DNA from: Gammaproteobacteria bacterium
Lineage (GTDB): Bacteria; Pseudomonadota; Gammaproteobacteria; RBG-16-57-12
Length of the DNA stretch: 40,570 nt
Assembly (NCBI GenBank): GCA_022712945.1
Contig: JAFLJP010000158.1
Coordinates: 1 to 40,570, forward strand
Direction: 5' to 3'
Shown: piece after piece, positions 1 through 7,548 of the stretch
Position numbering within the stretch: position 1 is the first letter of the stretch
Layout: each line of letters opens with the position of its first letter
Position numbers and translations under genes: made by a program
The notes under the pieces: model-generated
Database searches by the model: none
Seen by the model: the letters and a program-made list of their open reading frames with translations, nothing else
What the model was told of the DNA's origin: nothing

Positions 1-140
1 GTGTTTTAGAGTCAGCGATTACGCTAAAGCCTATTGTCGGATTTCAAGTTACCTGCAAACGATGGCAAACAAAGGCTTTAATCCACTCATTGCTATTCAA
101 ATGGCATTGGCTGGTAATGTTGATGGGGGTGAGTAGTTAC
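1..140 (+). mobile_element. Right end of an IS66-family insertion sequence (partial)
   Basis: The first 140 bases hold the last codons of a transposase and a terminal sequence ending in GTTAC. Read from the element's outer end this is GTAACTACTCACCCCC. IS66-family inverted repeats are known to begin with GTAA, and the transposase stop codon here lies inside the terminal repeat. The rest of the element is beyond the window. The element interrupts the restriction-modification gene that enters from the right. The 8-bp target duplication expected for IS66 cannot be checked because the left end is not present. Confidence 0.7.
2..136 (+). CDS. IS66-family transposase, C-terminal fragment
   Basis: An open frame enters from the window edge and gives about 44 residues beginning CFRVSDYAKAYCRIS and ending at TAG. 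The pattern of CFR, then RIxSYLQTM, then KGFNPL and a final ALAG matches the C-terminal tail typical of IS66 TnpC transposases (consensus roughly CFR..a..fxRIRSYixTmrKqGxnxLxAl). The catalytic DDE core lies outside the window, so activity cannot be judged. The frame overlaps, antisense, the last codons of the truncated restriction-modification gene. The family call rests on tail similarity plus the GTAA-type terminus. Confidence 0.65.
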   Translation, partial: CFRVSDYAKAYCRISSYLQTMANKGFNPLIAIQMALAGNVDGGE

Positions 141-1959
141 GTTCACCTTTAATATCAGTGTAGTTATAAATAGATTTCACTTCAGTTTCAGCAAGGGAGA
201 AACCAATTATGACACAATGCACAGATGCCTTTCCCTTTGCTGAACTACTCCATTGAAATGTCCGGTGAGCAAAGTTTATTTTTATACCCGCCTCCCATAA
301 CACGGGCCAAACGACACCAGGTTGCTCACCTTGAGTGATTGAATTTGTAGAAACAAACGCCGAACGAATGCTGGGACTTATCGTCATGTAGTCAGCAGCT
401 TTTTTATACCAACAAAGCACATAATCTAAACATTTGGATTTTTTGACTGGAAATATACGTGCAACTTCTGATTTTTGTAGTTTTGATTGATCACTTTTCC
501 CAATAAAAGGAGGATTACCAATAATGTAATTCAACTTTTCCGGTGCAACAACATCAGTCCAATCAAGTGTTAGGGAGTTTTGGGGCACAATATGCACAGC
601 CGTTTTCAAGGGTAATAAATCCGGTTCACGGCCAAACTGTTTGGCAAAAGCTCTATTCATTTGGTGCTGTGTTAACCACATGGCAACTTCAGCAATACGC
701 GCAGGCCACTCTTCTATTTCGATACCGTGGTAATGGTCTAATGAGATAAGCGGCTCTATGGTGACGGTAGCCCCTAGATGCTCATCATCTTTATGTTGCT
801 CTTGTAGTACACCAAGCTCTAATTCACGTATGGCCTTATAGGTGGTGATTAAAAAGTTGCCACAACCACAGGCAGGGTCAAGAAATTGCAAATCAGTAAG
901 CTTTTGCTGAAAGCTGATTAAGCGTTGTTGCTTGCCGCGCTTTAGCTTGGTGATTTGTACTAACTCTTGTTGTAGATCATCCAAAAACAGCGGGCCGATT
1001 AGGCGGTAAATGTGCTTTTCAGAGGTGTAGTGCGCCCCTAATGCGCGGCGTGTCTCTTGATCCATAACAGACTGGAACAGAGAGCCAAAGATAGCGGGAG
1101 AGATATCACCCCAATCAAAATAGGCACACTCTAATAATTGCTCACGCATTTCAGCGGTGAACGAAGGCATATCAAAGCGCTCTGCATATAGCGCACCGTT
1201 TACATAAGGGAACTCTGCTAAGTCTTCAGGTAGGTTCTTATTCCGCTTATCATAGGGCTTATCGAGTACTTGAAATAGTTTTGCTAAGTGCATATCCAAA
1301 TCAGAGCCATCTTCATTGGTGTGCTTGAGTATGTAGCGGGTAACTTGATGACGGTTAAATATGCCGGTGTCTTCTGCAAACAAGCAAAATAGTATGCGTA
1401 CTAAAAACACTTGCAGCGGGTGGCCTTCATAACCACTCTCTAGCAACGCATCATAAAGACAACCTAAGCGCTCAGCGGCTTTAATATTCAGCTCATAAAC
1501 GGGAAGGGCTTCTTCTTGCTCATGACCTGAGAGAAAATCAAACAGGTGGATATTATCGGGCAACTCTTCAAGGGTGAATTCTGCGGTATCACCACCATCC
1601 ATATCGTATAGACGGAAATGGTCAAAATCAGAGACCATAACAAAGCGCGGTAAATCTTCGTCTTTCAGTCCATCAAAGTAACGTAGCCCTTGGCTATAAG
1701 CCTTATCTAAGTTTTTCCCCTTCGATTTATGCTCAATGAGCAGCCGACCACGCCAAAGCAGATCGATAAAGCCAGTACCACCACCTGATTTCTTTACTGG
1801 CTCTTCAAAGGAAGCTACACGGCGGCGGTTAACTCCAAACACATTGAAGAAATCACCCCAAAAGCTTTTAGCTTCAGCATGCTCACGGGTTTCACCTTGC
1901 CACTCTTTTACCAATGCATGGGCGCGGTTACGAATCTCTTTACGTTGCAGAAGAGCCAC
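97..1959 (-). CDS. Type IIL (MmeI-like) restriction-modification enzyme, 3' end removed by IS66
   Basis: The 620-residue product carries an N-terminal nuclease motif D66-X9-E76-H-K78 (D-X9-EXK as in MmeI), a helical linker, and an adenine-N6 methyltransferase domain with motif I DPACGCGNF near 361-369 and motif IV NPPF at 482-485. A GAHYTSEKHI motif lies near 308-317. MmeI relatives are fused endonuclease-methyltransferases of about 900 or more residues with a C-terminal target-recognition domain. Here the frame runs into the IS66 end at IKGER, and the last 13 residues (NYSPPSTLPANAI) are read from the IS. The recognition domain is therefore lost and specific activity is unlikely. The start is GTG at 1959 with AGGA 8 bases upstream. 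Confidence 0.85.
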   Translation of the reverse strand: MALLQRKEIRNRAHALVKEWQGETREHAEAKSFWGDFFNVFGVNRRRVASFEEPVKKSGGGTGFIDLLWRGRLLIEHKSKGKNLDKAYSQGLRYFDGLKDEDLPRFVMVSDFDHFRLYDMDGGDTAEFTLEELPDNIHLFDFLSGHEQEEALPVYELNIKAAERLGCLYDALLESGYEGHPLQVFLVRILFCLFAEDTGIFNRHQVTRYILKHTNEDGSDLDMHLAKLFQVLDKPYDKRNKNLPEDLAEFPYVNGALYAERFDMPSFTAEMREQLLECAYFDWGDISPAIFGSLFQSVMDQETRRALGAHYTSEKHIYRLIGPLFLDDLQQELVQITKLKRGKQQRLISFQQKLTDLQFLDPACGCGNFLITTYKAIRELELGVLQEQHKDDEHLGATVTIEPLISLDHYHGIEIEEWPARIAEVAMWLTQHQMNRAFAKQFGREPDLLPLKTAVHIVPQNSLTLDWTDVVAPEKLNYIIGNPPFIGKSDQSKLQKSEVARIFPVKKSKCLDYVLCWYKKAADYMTISPSIRSAFVSTNSITQGEQPGVVWPVLWEAGIKINFAHRTFQWSSSAKGKASVHCVIIGFSLAETEVKSIYNYTDIKGERNYSPPSTLPANAI

Positions 1960-2300
1960 TAATGAATTCCTATTACAGTGATGCTACTCATATATTAAAT
2001 GAATGGTATCTCAGGTTGGATACAACCCATAGAAACTTTGATGTCAGTGTAAGCCACGTGATTAGGTTGGTAATGAGTAGCAGCTATACTATATGTGTGG
2101 AGCAGCACTACATCTATGGCAGTAATTGAGGGTACTTTCAAAAGTATGTAAAAAAGATCAAACTAGATTAATCATACATCTATCGGTTCAAAATTCGGTT
2201 CAAATTAAATCCATATAAAAATATATTAATATATATCAACTGGTTATTTGTTGATGGGCGGCATGATGTAAACCTCCCCCCTATCGTTTCAATGCAAGAG

Positions 2301-2332
2301 AGGCCCTGCTGGTAACAGCGGGGCCTTTTTTA
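2301..2332 (+). terminator. Rho-independent terminator
   Basis: An 11-bp stem (AGGCCCTGCTG paired with CAGCGGGGCCT, one G-U pair) has a GTAA tetraloop and is followed by six T. No plus-strand gene ends immediately before it, so it is either a leftover or serves an unseen transcript. Confidence 0.7.
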
Positions 2333-2440
2333 TGGCTGGATGCGGCAATTGGTCACATCGTATTGATCAGTCTGATTGAGTATGATGGCTGTAGTTGAAA
2401 GCCTGGATCCCTGGTTTTTTTCTATACTTTGTTATTTTTT

Positions 2441-2468
2441 GGCGGCCTCTTTGGGCCGCCTTTTTTTT
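2441..2468 (+). terminator. Rho-independent terminator
   Basis: A perfect 7-bp GC stem (GGCGGCC and GGCCGCC) with a TCTTTG loop is followed by eight T. It lies just upstream of the protease gene and would insulate it from upstream transcription. Confidence 0.7.
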
Positions 2469-2524
2469 GCTCCATAGAAGGGCATGACTTATAGTTGGGC
2501 CGAGAGATATTACCAAAGGCCCCT

Positions 2525-5125
2525 ATGTCGCTTTTTAAAATACGAAATTTAGAGCTCTACCTGGGTGCGGTTGTTGCAATCCTGTTGCTGGTCTCCTGTG
2601 TCGATAAAGATGACGATGAAAGGTATACCGTCAGCGGTGTGATTACCGCAGCTGACAGCTCCATGATTGACAGTGATGTTAATGATTTCCGGGCACCCTA
2701 TTCATCAAACGATGATTTCCTGACTGCTCAGGTTGTTGGTAATCCATTGAACTTGGCTGGGTACGTCAATGTTGCTGGCACCGGTAACGAGGGACGCTCA
2801 TTTTTGAGAGGTGACCGTGGTGACTACTTTCAGGTGGATCTGATTGCCGGGCAGACGATCACGTTGACTATCTCTGACTGGCCTTTTGCTAATGACCTGG
2901 AGCTGATGGTTTACGACGCTCAGCAGCAACTGGTTGATGACTCCTTAGGCGTTACATCGACGGAGCAGGTGACGGTTGCTGATGCTGGTCACTACTATAT
3001 TCGTGTCCACGCGTATACCGGTGCTTCTAATTATATTCTGAATATTGGTGCCGGCAACCTGGCAGTAAAACAGGGTTTTTCCAGCAGCAGTGAATTTATT
3101 GAAGGCGAGGTGGTTGTTACCTTGAAAGAGGCGAATGTTGCAGCAGCTTCCAGTGCGATGAGCAATAAATATGGCTTAAAGGTGCGGCGTGGTACCGAGA
3201 AAAATGTCCAGTTGTGGCACTTGCCTGATGAGCTTGGGGCGCGGGTATCATCACTGAAAAGCTTGGGTGTTCCACCGGTGGTTGGTCGTATGACGCTCTC
3301 TCAACAGCGCAAGCGTGAAACGCTCTACATGATCAAATCATTGGTGAGCAACCCTCTGGTTGAATTTGCGGAGCCTAACTACATTTATCAAACCACGGCA
3401 CTGACTAATGATGAATATTATGATCGTCAATGGCACTATCCGTTAATTCATCTCGACAGTGCCTGGGACCTGCCCCTTGGAATCCAGCCGGTGGTGGTGG
3501 CGGTGATTGATAGCGGTACACTCCCCGATCACCCCGATTTGCAGGGGCAGCAGCTGGCGACGGGTTATGACTTTGTGAGTAGTGTGGCTAACTCGGGTGA
3601 CGGGGATGGCCTGGATGCGGATCCGACCGATGAGCACGATGGCAGCGATTATTATGTTTTTCATGGGGCCCATGTGGCGGGCATTATTGCGGCTAAAAGT
3701 AACAACTCTCTGGGTGTCGCCGGGGTTGCAGGCGACTGGCCAGTTAAATTAATGCCGCTAAGGGTGCTGGGAGCCATAGGGGGAAGCTCTTACGATATTA
3801 CGCAGGCAGTTTACTACGCGGCGGGTTTGCCAAATGATTCGGGCATTCAATTGAGTGGCGATGATGTGGCGGGTGTGATTAATCTGAGCCTTGGTGGTTC
3901 TGCTCGAAGTGAGGTGCTGGAGGCAGCAATCGCCGCAGCGATAGACAACGGTATCATCGTTATTGCTGCGGCAGGTAACGATGGCAGCTCAGCTCCCTTC
4001 TACCCGGCATCGATGGCGGATGTGGTTTCGGTGAGCGCAGTGGGTGCCGATAAGCAGTTGGCACCTTACTCCAATTATGGTGCTTATATTGATATTACTG
4101 CGCCGGGTGGTAATACCAACGCCGATTTCAATCGGGACGGTGCCCCTGACGGGGTGTTGAGTACGGCGGGTAGTGTCGTGGGTGGCGATGTTGAGCATAA
4201 TTACATCTATTTGCAAGGCACTTCGATGGCCTCACCCCATGTGGCGGGCGTGGTGGCGCTGATGAAAACCATTTATCCCGCGATGACAACGGATACATTT
4301 AATGCCTGGTTGCAGTCAGGTCGACTGACTACAGATATTGGCGCAAATGGCCGCGATGACTCGTTTGGTTATGGTCTGATTGATGCCTATAAAGCAGTGG
4401 TAGAGGCGAGAACAGCGGCGAGTGGTAATCAAGAGCCGCTGCTCTATGCCAGCCCGGGCCGTCTCAATTTTGGGCTGACTGCGGAGTCGTTGATATTTGA
4501 CGTGAGCAATTTGGGTGATGGGGAACCGAGCATCAGTTCACCGGTCAGCAGTGAGGCCTGGTTGTCGGTTGATTGCCAGCGGTTGCAGGGGGTATGTACC
4601 ACGGATGCCCAAGGGTTGGGGCGTTACGTTGCAACAATTGACCGCCAGTTGTTCTTTGTAGATGCCAATTACAGCGCGACAATTATGTTTAACAGCAGTG
4701 TGGATGGTGGCTATTTTACTATTACGATACCGGTTACCGCACAACGTTTAACCTCGGGTATGACGGCTGATGCCGGTTATATCTATGTGGCCCTGTTTGC
4801 TCAAAACAGCAATTCCAGTTCTTATGTTGTGGCACTAGCGGCACGTGATGGCCAATACCACTATCGGTTTGACGGGGTTAAGGCGGGTCGTTATGAGATT
4901 CTGGCGGGTAGTAATTCAGATAAGGACTCTTCTATTTGTGATCGGGGTGAAAGTTGTGGTGGATACCCCTTCTATAGTGATATGGAGCTATTGCTGATTG
5001 ATCGTTCAATGAGCAATCTCGATTTCAGTGTGGGTATTGGATTAACGCTTTCATCAATCTTTGCCAAGGTGGTAGAGGGTGGTGTACCGCAAGAGGATGA
5101 AGTAAAGCGGTGGCGGGTGAAATGA
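2525..5125 (+). CDS. Subtilisin-family (S8) serine protease, predicted lipoprotein
   Basis: The ATG at 2525 gives 866 residues. A TTG at 2495 would add ten residues before the signal peptide, but the ATG has AAGG just upstream and puts a clean lipobox (LVSC, Cys25) after a hydrophobic stretch. Order of parts: lipoprotein signal; PPC-type beta domain at about 90-175; fervidolysin/I9-like prodomain at about 193-290 ending in FAEPNYIYQ; S8 catalytic domain with D329 (VIDSG), H380 (HGAHVAG), oxyanion N485 (AAGND) and S567 (GTSMASPH); then about 230 residues of beta-rich C-terminal sequence resembling BACON and carboxypeptidase-regulatory-like folds. The triad is complete, so the enzyme should be active. 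It is probably membrane-anchored outside the cytoplasm and overlaps the PrcB-domain gene by ATGA. Confidence 0.88.
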   Translation: MSLFKIRNLELYLGAVVAILLLVSCVDKDDDERYTVSGVITAADSSMIDSDVNDFRAPYSSNDDFLTAQVVGNPLNLAGYVNVAGTGNEGRSFLRGDRGDYFQVDLIAGQTITLTISDWPFANDLELMVYDAQQQLVDDSLGVTSTEQVTVADAGHYYIRVHAYTGASNYILNIGAGNLAVKQGFSSSSEFIEGEVVVTLKEANVAAASSAMSNKYGLKVRRGTEKNVQLWHLPDELGARVSSLKSLGVPPVVGRMTLSQQRKRETLYMIKSLVSNPLVEFAEPNYIYQTTALTNDEYYDRQWHYPLIHLDSAWDLPLGIQPVVVAVIDSGTLPDHPDLQGQQLATGYDFVSSVANSGDGDGLDADPTDEHDGSDYYVFHGAHVAGIIAAKSNNSLGVAGVAGDWPVKLMPLRVLGAIGGSSYDITQAVYYAAGLPNDSGIQLSGDDVAGVINLSLGGSARSEVLEAAIAAAIDNGIIVIAAAGNDGSSAPFYPASMADVVSVSAVGADKQLAPYSNYGAYIDITAPGGNTNADFNRDGAPDGVLSTAGSVVGGDVEHNYIYLQGTSMASPHVAGVVALMKTIYPAMTTDTFNAWLQSGRLTTDIGANGRDDSFGYGLIDAYKAVVEARTAASGNQEPLLYASPGRLNFGLTAESLIFDVSNLGDGEPSISSPVSSEAWLSVDCQRLQGVCTTDAQGLGRYVATIDRQLFFVDANYSATIMFNSSVDGGYFTITIPVTAQRLTSGMTADAGYIYVALFAQNSNSSSYVVALAARDGQYHYRFDGVKAGRYEILAGSNSDKDSSICDRGESCGGYPFYSDMELLLIDRSMSNLDFSVGIGLTLSSIFAKVVEGGVPQEDEVKRWRVK

Positions 5126-5568
5126 TCAGATTGTTCAGTATGGTTGTGCTGCTGCTGGTCGCTTTTTCGACGACTGCCGGTGATCGGCTTCCTCCACAGG
5201 TTGAAGTTGAATCATTGGTGGCAGGGGTTCGTTGTGGCGATGCTGGTATGGGCGTGCGGTGGTTGTCGCGAGGTGATATTTATCAGCGTTTTGCTGATGA
5301 TGACCGCCACCTGTTATTGATCAGTATGGGGCAACAGAGTAGTGCCGGTTATTCGTTAACGCTGTTAAGCACCACGGCTCCACTGGTTGATGGTGTGGTG
5401 TCGCTTCAGGTGGCCTGGAACAGCCCTCCGGCGGATATGATGGTGGCGCAGGTGGTGACTGAACCCTGCCTGGTTTTGGCGTTAAAACGCCAAACCTATG
5501 AGGGTGTTCAGGTGCTGGATGTGCATGGCAAGCTTAAGGTCAGCCTCTCCCGTTCGAGTCCACAGTGA
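5122..5568 (+). CDS. Exported PrcB-domain protein, probable protease partner
   Basis: The ATG at 5122 overlaps the protease stop codon (ATGA), indicating translational coupling; the GTG at 5110 is less likely. The 148-residue product starts with a signal peptide (IRLFSMVVLLLVAFSTTAG). Its C-terminal half shows the PrcB C-terminal domain pattern: LLISMGQQSSAGYSLTL, then a strand pair, then VVTEPCLVLAL. In Treponema denticola, PrcB is needed for the dentilisin complex, whose catalytic subunit PrtP is also an S8 lipoprotein. The tight linkage suggests that this protein folds, stabilises or restrains the neighbouring protease. Two cysteines (VRCGD, EPCL) may form a disulfide. Family assignment is from motif pattern only. 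Confidence 0.65.
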   Translation: MIRLFSMVVLLLVAFSTTAGDRLPPQVEVESLVAGVRCGDAGMGVRWLSRGDIYQRFADDDRHLLLISMGQQSSAGYSLTLLSTTAPLVDGVVSLQVAWNSPPADMMVAQVVTEPCLVLALKRQTYEGVQVLDVHGKLKVSLSRSSPQ

Positions 5569-5592
5569 GGGTGGGCGAAAAGACAAGTAAGA

Positions 5593-5620
5593 GCGGTATT
5601 TTAATAAATTCTACATCCCT
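5593..5620 (+). repeat. Half copy of a short palindromic intergenic repeat
   Basis: These 28 bases (starting GCGGTATTTTAAT and ending CTACATCCCT) are identical to positions 17955-17982. There they form the loop and right arm of a larger hairpin. Here the left arm (agggatgtag) is missing or badly diverged. Both copies are intergenic. Confidence 0.7.
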
Positions 5621-5623
5621 TAT

Positions 5624-7531
5624 TCAGCGAGGTGAGTTGTCGTGCCCACCCAGTGCCGGGGTTTTGATTTCAGCTTCTGTTTGGCATTGGTTTCGCCCTG
5701 CGGCTTTGGCTTGATAGAGTGCCGCATCGGCTCGCTGGAATACTGTTTCGGGGGTGTCGCCTTCATGGAATTGCGCTAGGCCACAGGAGATGGTGAGTGG
5801 CACGGTTTGATCACTGAAGTGAAAGTCAGTTTCAGCAATCAGGTTACGTAATTTATTGGCCACCATGAGTGCCGATCCTATCTCTGTCTCTGGCAGTAGT
5901 GAGACAAACTCTTCACCACCAAAACGTGCCAGATGATCCACCTTGCGCAGTTTGCTTTTTAATAGTTTAGCGACGATGGTGAGTGCTTTGTCCCCTGCCT
6001 GATGACCGAAGCTATCGTTAACTCGTTTGAAGTGGTCTATATCCCAGATAATCAGAGTAAGGTCGTGCTGGAAGCGTTGCCAGCGGCTGTGTTCGTTCAG
6101 CATAAACTCATCATAAGCGAGTCGGTTGCTGATGCCGGTCAGTGGATCTTTTGTGGCTTTGTTACGTTGCTCTTCGAGAGATTTGCGCAGGTTGTTCGAT
6201 TCGGTTTCAATCTTGATGACTTGGTCGGCCAGAGACTCCACCGCTTGCTCCATCTGTTGGTAGTGCTCTTCGTTCTCTTCCCGGAAGGTATCCAGGTGCT
6301 GATTGATGGTTTGAAGGCGAGATTGAATGCACTGCTTGAGCTCTGCTAGATCGTTCATTTCAAGCACTGATGTTTGTATGCCGTCTACCTGACTTTTGAC
6401 CGCGCTATCAAGTTGTTGCCCGCTCTGGCGGAGTTGATGTATTTGTGTGTCACGGATATTGCTGTCGATCTGGTCGAGAGTGTCGGTGATGTTGAGCAAG
6501 AAGCCTTCGAGCGCTTGTTTTTCACTTTGGCTCAGTGATTGAGCGTGGCTGATTAAAGTGGCCAGTGATTCCAGAATTTGGCTAAAGTCGAGTTGGCTCT
6601 CTTCTTTGCCTGATATCTCTTCACGCAGTGCCTCAAGCTGTTGGGCATAAGGATCCACCAGGGTGATGCGATCCAGAAGTTGTAATAAAACCTCACTGGT
6701 TTTTTCACCCTGAGGGGTTGTGGGCTCCACCTCTTCGCCACTTGATATTTTGCGCTCTTCGGGCAGTGCATTGAGCAATTTGGCCAATTTGCTGACGAAA
6801 TGAGTTAAATCAGCTTCATCAACTGAGTTGTCGAGTTTAGCATTGAGGTCGTCCAGCTGTTCAGAGTAGGGGCTGGGCAGAGAGACTTCACTGAGTAGCT
6901 GTTGAAGCGGCTGGGTGTTCGTGGTTGTTTGAGTGCTTGTATCGTCTGTTTTTTTCTTCTCATCACCACTGAACAGGCGAGATAAAAAACCACCCTCTGA
7001 ACTCTCTTTCTTTGCTTTTGGCGTTTCGGCCACCAGTTGTGGTGTCTCTGTGGCTGTCACATCATCTGTTTTATTTGCGCTCTGTGCGGCACGTAGCAAA
7101 ATAGCCAATGTATCGATGTGTGCATTAATCTGCTGGTCTGCGTGTTTGTGGTTGAGTTCGCGGCACAGTGTGGTTTTTTGTTTGTTGAGAGTGCTGGGGA
7201 GGGTGAGTTTATCCAGCAGGGTCAGTAGTAGCTGCTGGTTTTTGGGTTGTGACTGCTGTTGTTGGCTGACCGCCTGACCCCGTTCGCTGATCTCTTCACT
7301 GAGTTGGCCGATGTGGAGTGGCTTTCGTCCGCTGCGAATATCATTGCGCAGCTTATCCAGCTGTTTGTCCAGCGGGCCATCAAAGCCGTCAAGGGCAAGG
7401 CTGAGGCGTGATAGGCTGCGACGAAGCAGGGCGTCATCGTCGGCCGATTTTTGCTCTACCTGTTCCAGCTTTTCCAGCGCTGAAAAGTATTTTTTCTTCC
7501 ACTGCAGTGCTTGGCTCTCATCATCTTGCAT
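5624..7531 (-). CDS. Cytoplasmic diguanylate cyclase (GGDEF)
   Basis: The 635-residue product has no membrane segment. Residues 1-450 are polar and helix-rich, with repeated LLxLLDxLxLPxP-like segments, a low-complexity linker and a coiled coil near 400-460. The C-terminal GGDEF domain has DIDHFKRVNDSFGH for Mg-GTP binding, active site GGEEF at 538-542, and an RKVD inhibitory site at 529-532, five residues before it. It should therefore make cyclic di-GMP from two GTP with product inhibition. It lies 17 bases after the acetolactate synthase gene and probably shares its transcript. The signal sensed by the N-terminal repeats is unknown. No EAL domain is present. Confidence 0.9.
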   Translation of the reverse strand: MQDDESQALQWKKKYFSALEKLEQVEQKSADDDALLRRSLSRLSLALDGFDGPLDKQLDKLRNDIRSGRKPLHIGQLSEEISERGQAVSQQQQSQPKNQQLLLTLLDKLTLPSTLNKQKTTLCRELNHKHADQQINAHIDTLAILLRAAQSANKTDDVTATETPQLVAETPKAKKESSEGGFLSRLFSGDEKKKTDDTSTQTTTNTQPLQQLLSEVSLPSPYSEQLDDLNAKLDNSVDEADLTHFVSKLAKLLNALPEERKISSGEEVEPTTPQGEKTSEVLLQLLDRITLVDPYAQQLEALREEISGKEESQLDFSQILESLATLISHAQSLSQSEKQALEGFLLNITDTLDQIDSNIRDTQIHQLRQSGQQLDSAVKSQVDGIQTSVLEMNDLAELKQCIQSRLQTINQHLDTFREENEEHYQQMEQAVESLADQVIKIETESNNLRKSLEEQRNKATKDPLTGISNRLAYDEFMLNEHSRWQRFQHDLTLIIWDIDHFKRVNDSFGHQAGDKALTIVAKLLKSKLRKVDHLARFGGEEFVSLLPETEIGSALMVANKLRNLIAETDFHFSDQTVPLTISCGLAQFHEGDTPETVFQRADAALYQAKAAGRNQCQTEAEIKTPALGGHDNSPR

Positions 7532-7548
7532 GGCATTGAATTCTCGTG

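Larger units (their letters stand above)
1960..2494. other. Gene-poor spacer with two orphan terminators
   Basis: About 530 bases upstream of the restriction-modification gene contain no convincing coding region. They hold AT-rich sequence near 2210-2250 and two plus-strand terminator hairpins (annotated separately) with no gene upstream on that strand. The stretch may be the scar of genes displaced when the restriction gene or the IS arrived; that is inference. I saw no tRNA and no integrase here. Confidence 0.5.

Noticed and set aside
543..749. Short plus-strand open frames inside the restriction-modification gene
   Set aside because: They are antisense to a long gene with clear motifs and show no family pattern or ribosome site of their own.
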